From Oopsacas minuta (Eukaryota > Porifera > Hexactinellida > Lyssacinosida > Leucopsacidae): DNA of 43,688 nt. This document shows positions 1 through 9,761 of this stretch, one piece after another (position 1 is the first letter of the stretch; every line of letters begins with the position of its first letter). The notes below the pieces were generated by a model, which ran no database searches, was not told the DNA's origin, and saw only the letters and a list, made by a program, of their open reading frames with translations. Location of the stretch: NCBI GenBank assembly GCA_024704765.1, contig JAKMXF010000048.1, forward strand, positions 1-43,688. The letters run 5' to 3'. The translations under genes were made by a program, and so were the position numbers.

Positions 1-1784
1 TATTTTAATTTGGTCTTCAGTATATAAATGAATAATAAAGGGGTTATGTCCTAATGACTGAATGTACCCTCTAACATTACTACCCACTATAGCATTCCGA
101 TAGTACTGTTGTAAACTAATCAATTCACTCCAATTATCATTAGAGAACCTCTGTAAACTTGACAAATCAAATTTTTCCTTCCTTAATACAGCAGTGCTTT
201 TAATTTTGTTCAGATTACCGAAACTAAGCGATAATTTCTATTTTCTGTAGACTCGAATTGGTTAGAGAAATATTTACTTACAGATGTGTTTGTTATTTGT
301 GTTGCTACTTTTAACCTAATAGAATTACACAAAATTCTTGCGTAAACAATATTATTATCTAAATATTCATCAGATAAAATACCAGAAACTATGTAATTCA
401 CGATAATACAATCATTCGTGTGACATTCAAGATTATTCTTATTAATAATTAATGTAAAAGTAAAACAATTGCGAAATTTACACTCTGCATTTGCTCTAAA
501 AAAACAGCTGTTCAGTTTTCTACTTTTAGATTTGTTTATTTTGTGGTATTTAAAACAAAGTACAAAATGAAATATTCCTTCCAATTTGGAATTAAATAAG
601 TTAGTCCAATCTTTTGAAGCCATAACACAATCACCCACGATTCTAGTAATATTTTCCTATTCTATAAAGTTAAGTAAAAAGCTACACGTACTTTGTTCCA
701 TAGTGCTGGACTCGTCAATGATTACCTCATTCAAAATATCACCATCATCTAGGGCTGGACAAGTGACACATAACTAACGTTATATTTATCGATGACAACA
801 CTAGTTTCTGAGCGACCAATATCAAGTGCAAGTTTAGATAACATGTTTGGATGTGAATCAACTAACAATGGAATTTTTGAAGAGTTAACCGTGCCTAGTT
901 TTTCTGATAGAGTTGAATGAAATGAAAATATTAGATCCATATTTTCTCGAATGGATAAAGCAAAGTTAAGAAATTCCTCGAGTTGTGCAACTGTGATAGT
1001 GAGATAAGCACTTCCAAACAAATCCAAAATTCGACAGTTGATGTTGCCAACTAATATCCAAGCTTCTAATAAGCAACTATCTCTCTTAACAAGCCTGAAG
1101 TTTCTTAGGTGCTCATATAGAAACTTACTAAATCTTTTGCACTCTTCATAGATTATCCCATTAATGAGCATGAATTCGCCACTAATGCGAGGACATTCTG
1201 AGCCTAAAAATTTCAGTGCGTCTAACCATAGAAGGTTATCACAATCAATGTACGTCCAAAAAGAGGGTATCGGTGACCTCAGTCTGAGGAGGAGGAGAAG
1301 ACAGGGTACTCTTCAAACTATATAGTTCAGGTTGTTCGCAACCAGATGCCAATAAGCCTAAGAATTTGCTATTTGACACTTCCCGCTCCAAGCTATCTCC
1401 ACTAAAATCTGTATCTAATTGACTACTACTAATATTAGTAGGATCTAAGCTATTAACATAAATACTGTCTGAATCTAACCTGGTCCTAACGTGTTCTACA
1501 GCCAACTGGAATATATCAGTACCGGAATCGCTATTCAACTTACTGCTGTTACCTTCCATACTTTGTTTTATATAATCCTGAAAATGATTGCGATTTAGTT
1601 TCCATTTTAAGTAGAGAGGAGCACATGTGTTTGGCTTATTCTTATTGAATATGAGAATGGATAACTTTCCCCATACTGACTTCGCCCTTCGCCTGTCTCC
1701 GTTATCCAAGGCTACCTTAAGTTTATCAAAATCATTGTAACCCAGTTGGGTAATTGCAGTTACAAATTGTTCCAGAGATGTCAT
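1..1784 (-). pseudogene. Decayed gene of an uncharacterised transposon-like family, runs off left edge
   Basis: Read on the minus strand from ATG 1784 (the frame begins with a GTG at 1802; the first ATG gives MTSLEQF) there are three successive open stretches: 1784-1245, 1171-749 and 638-210. A one-base frame change near 212 then leads on to the edge. The third stretch has a zinc-like CxxxxC motif (ECKFRNCFTF). The segment at about 130-1 reads YYRNAIVG, then GYIQSLGHNPFIIHLY. That tail is clearly related to the fragment at 26044-26331 (YYRNLLSE, GYIQYYVKEPFIIHLY), so this is a repetitive family present at least twice here. From memory, similar uncharacterised multicopy proteins occur in cnidarians and fish, but I cannot name the superfamily. 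The breaks could be introns, but no convincing splice sites are seen and decay is more likely. Confidence 0.55.
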
Positions 1785-1827
1785 GGTTGGAAGTAAGAAC
1801 ACAATCTATGCCAAAAAGAACGACTAA

Positions 1828-1879
1828 TTTTCTGACATATTTGCATATAACTACAGTTATATGCAAATATGTCAGAAAA
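1828..1879. repeat. Perfect 25-bp inverted repeat, 2-bp loop
   Basis: The left arm 1828-1852 is the exact reverse complement of 1855-1879, with only AC between. It lies 44 bp upstream of the ATG at 1784 (-). A second perfect hairpin follows three bases later. Confidence 0.95.
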
Positions 1880-1881
1880 CG

Positions 1882-1926
1882 AGAGTTACTATAGCTCGTA
1901 CCGGTAGGACGAGCTATAGTAACTCT
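1882..1926. repeat. Perfect 18-bp inverted repeat, 9-bp loop
   Basis: Arms 1882-1899 and 1909-1926 (AGAGTTACTATAGCTCGT and its complement) flank ACCGGTAGG. The tandem placement with 1828-1879 makes a double cruciform-capable site. Confidence 0.95.
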
Positions 1927-3104
1927 GGGATATATCGAAGTTCTGGGTATCCCGGATTCATTTCGTTATAAGCGGAGTAAATCAAATACTTTCAAGTAAT
2001 AAGGAGTAAAGAATCAATTAATGGGAGTTTCGTTAAAACAGATTAGACATAACGGGAGCTTTTGAAAGTAAAATTGAACATTACTCATTTCCAGAACGAC
2101 GGATGTATTCGGTGATAGATACGTGAATTATCTTAGTTTTCAGAGTAAAGCGAATATTTTTCTATTGAAAATGAATTCGACATTGTATTGGAAGAAAATT
2201 GATATATTTGACAAAATATGACATAATAGGAATATTTTGAGTATCGAAAAGTCACATTAGCCCGCTGTCACAATTTATTGAAATATTGAATTTTCCAGAT
2301 AAGAAGCGTATTTGTGATTTCTTAAAGATTCATAACAGTAGTTGAGTACGAGAATTTGAGTGGGGTAAACTCATTTTATAGATTTACAGAACTAATGTTT
2401 AGAATACTACTTATCGTAGTCTGGGGCTACTTTGGCTTACTGGGTATGCTTTAGGGTAAATATCAAAGTTTTAAAGAAAGTAGATTAGATTCAATGTTAT
2501 AACTGAAAATGACAGGCCAAATTTTTAACAAATTTTCAAATATCGATAGACAATTTCGAATACAAATACAATATCTATTCGATACGTATGAAAATTTCAA
2601 TATTTGGGCTAAAGCAAACGCAGTGGGCCAAAGTAGCCCCAGTTCAGGCACTCATAATTGGGAAGGGGCTACAGAGGATATTAATATAATACATAGGAAG
2701 AACCATGGATGTTGAATTTAATGAGAGTTTTGTACTTTGTAGTCTTCGATGGATAATGAACTCAGAATCCCATTAATATCGTATTACCTCGAATATTATC
2801 CGGGGCTATTAGATATTCCAAATTCCCTTGAGAGGGAAGTTTCAATTTTGTAAACACGATAATTTCGATAATCCTATGTACTTGTATTATGTGTAATTAT
2901 CTTAATAAAAATAAATCAAAATAAAGGAGAAATGACGATTCATTTTAAGCAGTCATTCATTCTAGGAGCTTCAGGGGGGCGAATAAATATTCGAGATAAT
3001 ACGCTATCTCATGTCCTGAAATATATTGTACATCGTGCGTATCAGCACAACCCGAGGCACGAACTGCGGATGACAACTAAACAATAACAACTCATTACTG
3101 ATAG
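1927..3104. other. Gene-free AT-rich stretch with one small inverted-repeat element
   Basis: No coding frame of note. It contains the 222-bp element listed at 2421-2642 and scattered GGGGCTAC-type words (2640-2680, 2810) that may be further traces of the same repeat. Confidence 0.6.
2421..2642. mobile_element. Small non-autonomous element (MITE) with 22-bp terminal inverted repeats
   Basis: Positions 2421-2442 and 2621-2642 are inverted repeats differing at two of 22 bases; both start CTGGGGCTACTTTGGC. The interior is AT-rich and non-coding. I see no convincing target-site duplication, so the superfamily is open. Confidence 0.7.
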
Positions 3105-3220
3105 TCCAAATCATTGGGAAGGGGCGATAATTTCAATTTCGGGCATAGTCCCCGTAGCCACCATAGCCTCGCCACCCCAAGTAAATAAAGCTTGTTAGTA
3201 ACAAATAGATACTAACTTAC

Positions 3221-3613
3221 CATCATAAACAGTACAATCTCAACAAGATCTAACATTACAGATTTTTCCTGAGCAGATCTAGTTTGTGCTGAGCTATGCA
3301 TCAGAGCTAGTTTCTCATTTGAATAATTCAGAAATTTCTCCACTACAGAATGGAATAAATTCAAATTCTGAGAACAGATAATTCGGAATTAATAGAGGCT
3401 ATCTTTAACAGAGGTAGTCTTCCCGTGATCAACACAAAGCTGACAGAATTTCATTATCACTAAACTCTGTTCATTCACTTTATCTCTGTGACGTTTATTC
3501 CTGAGAACATCGAATAGAACTTCTATAGCATCGTCGTATTTCTCTACTTCAATGAACTCATCTGCACGCTTTATAGCAGATTCAGGTTTACCAGAAAACC
3601 CAGGTTTAGACAT
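3221..3613 (-). pseudogene. EIF3A: eIF3a exon 1, copy 1, with nonsense codon
   Basis: From ATG 3613 the frame reads MSKPGF, then AIKRADEFIEVEKYDDAIEVL, and NEQSLVIMKFCQLCVDHGK. It matches the N-terminus of translation initiation factor 3 subunit a (family pattern: ALKRANEFLEVGK, VLYDVIKSKKHR, LELCVDLRK). A TAA at 3389-3391 replaces the CAA (Gln) present in the copy at 21539-21930. Homology continues to a perfect splice donor GTAAGT (complement of 3215-3220) after position 3221. It is therefore a disabled copy of one exon, not a whole gene; the functional gene must be elsewhere. No other eIF3a exons follow downstream. The exon lies just 3' of an NHL gene on the same strand in both segmental copies. 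Confidence 0.8.
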
Positions 3614-4066
3614 CTGAACTAAACTCAAGAGAATATTACGAATATAGTACAGTAGTCAAACTTGACATAAATTGATGGCAACCTCTGTTACATAATCGGG
3701 GCGCGTGAGTCAACTTTGTATTTGAAATAGCTTAGCTTTAATGAGGAGCGCTCACTTCTCATTTCATTTTTTGGCCAAGCACTAATGTGCATCTCCCTAA
3801 AGGAGAGGAGCTAATGATATCTGAATTATGTGGAACATCGTATCGAGTTTTAGAATAGCAATTTGACGATAATCGCAAAACTAGAAATCGAGGGATAGTG
3901 CGGGCTTATGGCGTCGTTATAATACGAAGGCATCCTCTATAAGAGGTGAAATACAACAAGGAATAATACATAATATTGGAAGAGTATAGTTTATTCAAAT
4001 GTAAAAAAAAGTTATTCAAAAGGAAACATAAACAAAGGTATGAACACTAGTAAAACAGAAAAATTA

Positions 4067-4927
4067 TTATAAAATATTGAGAATATGTTCACCTCGTGCA
4101 CAAACTACAATAACTCTTCTTCTGTAATCTACTATAACACCGGTAGGAGAACTTATAGATATCTTGTGTATCAAATCAAATTGAGAGTTGAATATAGAAA
4201 TAGAGCCAGAAGAAGCGATAGTACAACGATCTGCAATAAGAATATTGTTAGAATTGTCAATATCGAAGAAGCAGGGATTCATCAGCTGTAATCCATATCC
4301 TCGAGAAAGAATACTCTTATGTAGAATAAGATTATAGTTGTACAGATGAAGACAAGGATTAGATTGATCAAGAATATAAATGAATTCTTTTGTGAGTTTA
4401 ACATCAACAGGTAATCTGAGGTTATCTTGTCCAAATTGTGTCTTGTAGGTAAGTTCCTTGGACAGTATCTGAATACGATGATTACTACAATCACATATGT
4501 ATACCTCTCCGTTAGCCTCATTAAATGTCAGACCACGAGGATAATCAAATTCCAATTCTCTTTTCCCAGGTATCCCTATTCTGGAAATAAACCCTCCATT
4601 CACTTGATAATTCAGAATACAGCCGTTACTTTGTGAAATTAGAATTCTATCTCTACATATAGCTAACCCAGTTGGACCATTCATCTTTCCTTCTCCTTCC
4701 TCATCTCCAAATATAAACATAATCTTACCATGATTGTCAAATACTTTCACACAATTATTCCCACAATCTGCTACATAGATATCTCCTGTAGAATTATCAA
4801 TAGTTACTCCTCTAGGTCCATCAAGATTTTCTAGCCCCCTTCCCATTGTACAAACACTGAGTATAGGTTGTATCTTGCTCTTATAGTCTACAGAGAATAT
4901 TCTCTCTAAAGTATTAGCTGTAGCCAT
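4067..4927 (-). CDS. NHL-repeat beta-propeller protein, paralogue A (286 aa)
   Basis: The ATG at 4927 (MATANTLERIF) is shared by all paralogues of this subtype; the upstream frame opens only with a TTG. The protein is essentially one NHL beta-propeller. Repeating units pair a P-x-G/V-x-I/L-T-x-D strand with a Y-V-A-D/Y-I-C-D strand and an I-x-I-F strand (about residues 38-63, 85-108, 130-155, 173-198, then two more). There is no RING, B-box or coiled coil, unlike full TRIM-NHL proteins. NHL propellers bind RNA or protein on one face; the ligand here is unknown. Compared with B, D and F, the loops after P38, D54, P85, Q99, D146 and D187 differ while the framework is nearly constant. The last blade has about four extra codons (residues around RCTIASSGS). 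Intact frame, no intron seen. Confidence 0.85.
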   Translation of the reverse strand: MATANTLERIFSVDYKSKIQPILSVCTMGRGLENLDGPRGVTIDNSTGDIYVADCGNNCVKVFDNHGKIMFIFGDEEGEGKMNGPTGLAICRDRILISQSNGCILNYQVNGGFISRIGIPGKRELEFDYPRGLTFNEANGEVYICDCSNHRIQILSKELTYKTQFGQDNLRLPVDVKLTKEFIYILDQSNPCLHLYNYNLILHKSILSRGYGLQLMNPCFFDIDNSNNILIADRCTIASSGSISIFNSQFDLIHKISISSPTGVIVDYRRRVIVVCARGEHILNIL

Positions 4928-5095
4928 TAGTTCAGTTCTGTAACTAGAATAATAAAACAATTCAAATAATATAACTTATCTATTTGACTATAAGTAATGA
5001 GCTCTAACTATAAATACAAATCAATACAGAGACCTATACAGAGAGATATCAAATTTCTGCAATTCAAAGAATTTACATGGAATACAGTATATTTC
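4928..5095 (-). promoter_or_regulatory. Conserved 5' flank of NHL paralogues (candidate promoter and leader)
   Basis: The sequence just upstream of the ATG is almost base-for-base shared with 11340-11470, 18403-18560 and 23231-23400. Shared words on the gene strand include GTATAGGTCTCTGTATTG, TTTGTATTTATAG and TTCATTATTCTAGTTACAG. The last resembles a splice acceptor, so a leader intron is possible. Conservation may reflect recent duplication rather than constraint. Confidence 0.5.
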
Positions 5096-5581
5096 TCTCT
5101 TCTTGTATTAATCTTTGATGTGGTAGTCCTAACTTGTCCCCCCATGCGATACATAGAGCCACTTAAGGTGTGAAATGCGAATTTCTTTGATTCTCATTAA
5201 CGCAGAATACTCTATAAGAATTTCATTGGGATTCCCACGTGGGATTTCTCACATGTGAATCGTTCCTATTTCCCACAAGTTATCCAAAAGATTCCTTCTC
5301 ATTCCTCAGTCAATGCGAGGGACGTCTCCACGGGGGGCATGGTGGCCAAACCCTCCTTGGCAAGATCTCGTGCCCCAGGTCATCCCTTCTCCTCAATGTG
5401 CAAACTGTAGAATTTCGCCTCCCTTTGCTGGCATAACAATTAGAAATGTCAACTCGCCGAAGTATACAAATGTAACTAAAGGTCAATTACTAATATTGGA
5501 AATACAACGAGTAACTAATTCTGTAATCTAGTTACTAATAACTGTAGTAGTTTCTGGAGAGTTAGAAGTTGGGTTCAAGTG

Positions 5582-5956
5582 ATGGGAGGAAGATATATGT
5601 CTGCGGTATGCCTCCCATTCCTGTGGTTTTTCTTCCTTGACCAGGCTGTACTGCACGTCGAGGGAGCGGTTCGACAAAACAACATAGTGCGATGTTACAT
5701 TGAGAGATTACCACCCTTAACTTCGAGAAGTGGGGACTTGGATTGCAACAAGCGTTACATTAGTACTGCCCGTGACTTCATCAAATATATGAACTCGTTC
5801 AAACGAGTACCTTTCAAAACAGCGGTTTCCAAGAGGTTTTTTGTAGAAGGATTGTCCGAATCCACGCTTAGTTGTAGTAGTTTTTCCAAGTCATGTGGAG
5901 CCACACATATACAACACTTGGGATTAGGCAGCATGGCTTTGAGTTTGAATGTATGA
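5582..5956 (+). CDS. Possible small secreted-type ORF, unrecognised
   Basis: From ATG 5582 a 124-residue frame starts MGGRYMSAVC and has a hydrophobic core (LPFLWFFFLDQAVL, residues about 11-24) like a signal peptide, followed by a basic, Cys-containing region. I recognise no family. The GC-richer context and lack of a homologue elsewhere in the window make a chance frame in a mobile insert at least as likely. Confidence 0.2.
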   Translation: MGGRYMSAVCLPFLWFFFLDQAVLHVEGAVRQNNIVRCYIERLPPLTSRSGDLDCNKRYISTARDFIKYMNSFKRVPFKTAVSKRFFVEGLSESTLSCSSFSKSCGATHIQHLGLGSMALSLNV

Positions 5957-6204
5957 ATTCTTACCCTTCGGGCTGCTCCCAGATGAGATCAAAAGATGAT
6001 GCTCCGTCGACGAGTCGCTGATATATATATTACGCTTTCTTTGGAGTTTGGACGGCGGGGGAGATCCTCTTGGGATTTGGTAGCTCGTGGGGGATTTCCC
6101 TACTGGCCTTACGACGAGCTCACTTTAGTATAGTCAATGGCTGCATCGATATGATAAGTGAGGCAGGTTCCTGGCACCCAGTCAAAGAGTATCATATCAC
6201 AGCT

Positions 6205-6245
6205 ATAGTCCGAGCAGATGAATTTCTGGAAGTAGAGAACTTATA
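6205..6245 (+). pseudogene. EIF3A: Trace of eIF3a exon 1 (third copy)
   Basis: The translated piece VRADEFLEVEN and its DNA (GCAGATGAATT, then GAAGTAGAGAA) match the KRADEFIEVEK segment of the two larger eIF3a copies. Only about 40 bp are alignable. It lies upstream of NHL paralogue B, so an eIF3a piece has accompanied this NHL unit too. Confidence 0.5.
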
Positions 6246-6298
6246 CTACCAGACATACTCTGTCGGATGAATCATACTATTTGGGACAGGGTGTATTT

Positions 6299-6353
6299 CA
6301 ATAGGCAGAAACTAGCACCAAGCATAAAACTTGATACTAGTTTCTGCCTATTG
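6299..6353. repeat. Perfect 17-bp inverted repeat, 21-bp loop
   Basis: 6299-6315 (CAATAGGCAGAAACTAG) is the exact reverse complement of 6337-6353. It lies about 190 bp upstream of NHL paralogue B. Confidence 0.95.
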
Positions 6354-6543
6354 GAACTATTTAACATCGCACTGCATTGTTTTGGCCAAGTGATCCTATC
6401 AACAGCGTGGCAATTTAGCATAATCTGGACCATTATAACAACGGTGCTATTGGGCTTTGCATACTGTCTCTCATTACTTATAGTCGAATAGATAAGTTAT
6501 ATTATTTGAATTGTTTCATTATTCTAGTTACAGAACTGAACTA

Positions 6544-7395
6544 ATGGCTACAGCTAATACTTTAGAGAGAATATTCTCTGTAGACTATAAGAGCAAGATA
6601 CAACCTATAGTCAGTGTGTGGGAAATGGGAAGGGGGCTAGAAAATCTTGATAACCCAATTGCAGTGACTATTGATAATTCTACAGGAGATATCTATGTAG
6701 CAGATTGTGGGAATAATTGTGTGAAAGTATTTGACAATCATGGTAAGATTATGTTTATATTTGGAGATGAGGAAGGAGAAGGAGAGATGAATAGTCCAAT
6801 TGGGTTAGCTATATGTAGAGATAGAATTCTAATTTCACAGATTAGCCACTGTATTCTGAATTTTCAAGTGAATGGAGAGTTTATCTCTAGAATAGGGAAG
6901 CCTGGGAAAGGAGATATGGAATTCCAATATCCTCGTGGTCTGACATTCAATGAATCTAACGGAGAGATATACATATGTGATTCTAATAATGATCGTATTC
7001 AGATACTGTCCAAGGAACTTACGTACAAGACACAGTTTGGACAAGATTACCTCATATCTCCTCTTGATGTTAAACTTATAAAAGAATACATTTTTATTCT
7101 TGATCAACCTAATCCTTGTCTTCATCAGTACAGCTACAATCTTGTTCTACTTAAGAGTATTATTTCTAGAGGTGGTGGATTACAGCTGAATTATCCATAT
7201 TTCTTCTATATTGACAATTCTGACAATATTCTTATTTCAGATTATTATTCTAACTCTATTTCTACATTCAACTCCCAATTTGAATTGATACACAAGATAC
7301 CTATAGCTTCTCCTTCTGGTATTACAGTAGATACCACAGGAAGAGTTATTGTAGTTTGTGAAGGAGGTAGACAATCTAGTTTCAATATATTTTGA
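6544..7395 (+). CDS. NHL-repeat beta-propeller protein, paralogue B (283 aa)
   Basis: Same architecture as paralogue A: MATANTLERIFSVDYKSKIQ, then a propeller of NHL blades to the C-terminus (FNIF). Framework DNA is nearly identical to A, D and F, with changes at the equivalent loops: NPIA after the first variable site, NSPI in blade 2, ISH after SQ, SNND after ICD, QPNP after ILD. The frame is complete. Its 5' flank is only conserved back to about 6471, after which the GC-richer insert begins, so it may lack the promoter of its sisters. The 3' spacer resembles that of D, with deletions. No signal peptide, so probably cytoplasmic. Confidence 0.85.
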   Translation: MATANTLERIFSVDYKSKIQPIVSVWEMGRGLENLDNPIAVTIDNSTGDIYVADCGNNCVKVFDNHGKIMFIFGDEEGEGEMNSPIGLAICRDRILISQISHCILNFQVNGEFISRIGKPGKGDMEFQYPRGLTFNESNGEIYICDSNNDRIQILSKELTYKTQFGQDYLISPLDVKLIKEYIFILDQPNPCLHQYSYNLVLLKSIISRGGGLQLNYPYFFYIDNSDNILISDYYSNSISTFNSQFELIHKIPIASPSGITVDTTGRVIVVCEGGRQSSFNIF

Positions 7396-8273
7396 TAATA
7401 TTTCTATTTTACAGTATATTTACACTTGTTTATGTTTCTTTTTGGAATAACTCATTTGTTAGATTTGTACAAATTATCCTCTTCCCATATTATATATTAT
7501 ATTTCTGGTATGTGATTAACTTCAAATTGCTAATCTATAACTTCGATACGATATTCCCCATAATTCAGATAACCAAAAGCCACGTAAGAGCTCCATTGTT
7601 ACCACAGAGGGCCGTTAAATGGAATTTGGAAAGACCATGGATATTAACAAGTTCACAAAAATGAACCTCGGGGCACTTAGTGCTGAGTATATCCCGTCGC
7701 GTAGATACCCAAAAGCACTGACAAATGGAGTTGTTTCATATATTTGGTACAATATGGGGGAAAGTTCGGGTATACTTCCACGCTAGTATCCAATTATAAC
7801 CCAATAATTGTTCAAATTCTTATCAAATCAGTGTAACCAATTTATAGTAAATACCCGATTCCTATACCCCCGGAATAATATCACTATTTGTATCAATTGT
7901 ATGGTTCTGTTGCTCTATTAAGCGGAGTATATTGTATAATCACACAACTGACAAATGGTACGTATTTTACCACATATTTCTTTGCTTGTAAATCAGATGA
8001 CGTCATCTCGACCTGACATAAGTTTGATCATTTAGCTAGTATTAAATATTCATTATCATTAATGCATCTATTCGAGTCAAAATGTCTAATTATATTTTTT
8101 CGAGATTAATAGAATTGGCTACCAAATACAGAGCATTAACGCTCTTCAGTTGTTGGACCCAGAGTTGGAATCGGGTCCACTTTTCAGAACCCGACCCGAC
8201 ACGAACACGAAGTGTAAATATGTGTAGATATTAACTGAATTTCCTCTAAAATATATGTTTTGTTGACATTTTA

Positions 8274-8455
8274 ACTAATACGAGCCTTTTGCTCGTCGCT
8301 TCGCAATGAACTCGACGCATTCCGCCCTCGAGATATCCATTATTCTCCAAATTGACGGCACCTTTGTGTAACATAATATAGAATATAGATAAATTTAGAA
8401 CAATGTAATTCATGAATATACGTATATTGCATGTCTATTATTGAATTACTTTGTA
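8274..8455 (+). repeat. Interspersed repeat family 1, copy 1
   Basis: Shares words in the same order with 18709-18950: ACGAGCCTTT-GCTCGT, GCTTCGC-ATGAACTCG-CGCATT, AACAATGTAATTCA and ATTGAA-TA-TTTGTAA. The GC-rich head can fold (ACGAGCC/GGCTCGT). Non-coding. Confidence 0.7.
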
Positions 8456-8680
8456 AGATCAAACCTCCTTTGTAGACATTGAGAACAAGTATCTACGTAA
8501 AATTTTGAGATTTTGCTAGTTTGTTCACTGTAAATATTTAAACAAAAACAACAAAGCTTAATATTTACACATACGTAATTGTGTACTTGTGTTGAATATA
8601 GTGCATTTGTATTGAATGTATACTTATTTATCACATGATTCATCATTCATTGAAATCTCGTATCTATAATTTTTCTTACC

Positions 8681-9137
8681 TTTCTACCTTTTATATCTAT
8701 CTTTTGTAACATTATCTATCTTCATTTTCTTTTTCTATAAAACAAAGAAACACTACTTATTCCGCTAAAATTTCGAAGAATATTCCTGGTCTCAATTCCC
8801 AAACATACAAACACCTGGACCCTTACAGTTGACTTTAACAACAATAATGACAGTTCGTAATCTAGCCATCATCTTCTCCCTTATATACTTCACATATCTC
8901 CCACCCCAGACCAATATATAACTAATCAGAACCAAACCTTCATCAGAATCTAGTATAGCATTAAAATCCCCGATCAACCCTACATATAACCTTTTTGCTA
9001 GCTAATCTAAGAAATATCCCGTGGTGATCCCGTCCTATCTTATACATTCCGCCATTTCTACACCTTTTTTGCAACATTATCCATCTTATTGTTTTTTTCT
9101 ATCAAACAAAGAAACATTACTAAACCCGCTAAAGGAT
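8681..9137 (+). repeat. Two related 90-bp segments, direct orientation
   Basis: 8681-8775 and 9049-9137 share TTTCTA-CCTTTT, GTAACATTAT-ATCTT and AACAAAGAAACA-TACT in order, with small differences. They look like a duplicated element end or tandem duplication. Confidence 0.6.
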
Positions 9138-9761
9138 ACGAAAATTCCAAGAGACAAAATTTACTGAGACGAAAGTGCCGTTTACCATTAATTGTATAGG
9201 AAGTTTATTCGGAGAAGACTTACTTTAGTTAGTATTTGAGAATTTTGTTACCCGAGGCTTATGTTTTATCCTACCATCATAGACATACATTTTCAAGAAA
9301 TATTGAGGGAGTCCCAGACCTTATTGGCCTTTACACCTATACCCACCATAATGGAAGCTGGTTAAGACTCTGTTGCTTCCTAAATACAAACTAATTCCCG
9401 ATTGAAGCTATCGAGGTTATGCACATAGAAAATCTAAAAAACAAAAACAATACAATCTCATTTTTAACGAATAACTAAGGATAAATATTTACAGAATTCA
9501 ATAAATACACTTTTGATAATTCAAATTGTTGGAAGAATACCTAAATTGGAACTGAAACTAACCATAAGACACCTGCACTACATACACTAATTGTGTAATT
9601 GTATAACAGACATAACTCTAACCAAGAAACATTCCCTAACTTTACAGTAATTACTGTAGCAACCATTGATGTACATTGGTATTCTCAAGTTACACAAGTA
9701 TAAGATAGAGTCTGTAATAGTTAAAAATATTATTTATAACAAATTCAAATCTAAACAATAA

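Larger units (their letters stand above)
3105..5100 (-). repeat. Segmental unit, copy 1: eIF3a exon 1 pseudogene plus NHL gene
   Basis: This stretch aligns by eye from end to end with 21410-23430: the flank around the words CATTGGGAAGGGGC and TAGTCCCCGTAGC, the eIF3a exon, a 400-base spacer with the words GAGGAGCGCTCAC and TCCTCTATAAGAGG, the NHL gene and its 5' flank. Both copies lie in the same orientation about 18 kb apart. The 3' spacer also follows the NHL genes at 6544 and 11471, so the NHL part is the more widely copied core. Confidence 0.85.
5230..6470. other. GC-richer insert between NHL units A and B
   Basis: Base composition rises clearly compared with the flanks (for example CGAGGGACGTCTCC, GGACGGCGGGGGAG). 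Homology of the NHL 5' flank stops abruptly at about 6471 in paralogue B, so this block replaced the usual upstream sequence. No recognised gene except a short eIF3a-like trace and one possible small ORF. Probably mobile or transferred DNA of unknown type. Confidence 0.45.
7396..9761. other. Long gene-free stretch with repeats
   Basis: Apart from the decayed 3' spacer of NHL B (to about 7670), I see no gene. It holds a repeat copy at 8274-8455, a pair of related 90-bp segments at 8681-8775 and 9049-9137, and a CRE-like palindrome AGATGACGTCATCT near 7996. One minus-strand frame at 8792-8977 begins IGDFNAIL, like the endonuclease of LINE elements, but nothing else supports that. Confidence 0.5.

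Noticed and set aside
6267..6491. Plus-strand frame with two membrane-like segments
   Set aside because: It overlaps the perfect hairpin and the conserved NHL 5' flank, and has no homologue in the other units. Judged a chance frame.
8792..8977. Minus-strand frame beginning IGDFNAIL, like a LINE endonuclease
   Set aside because: Only one short motif fits. No other endonuclease blocks and no reverse transcriptase nearby; chance is more likely.
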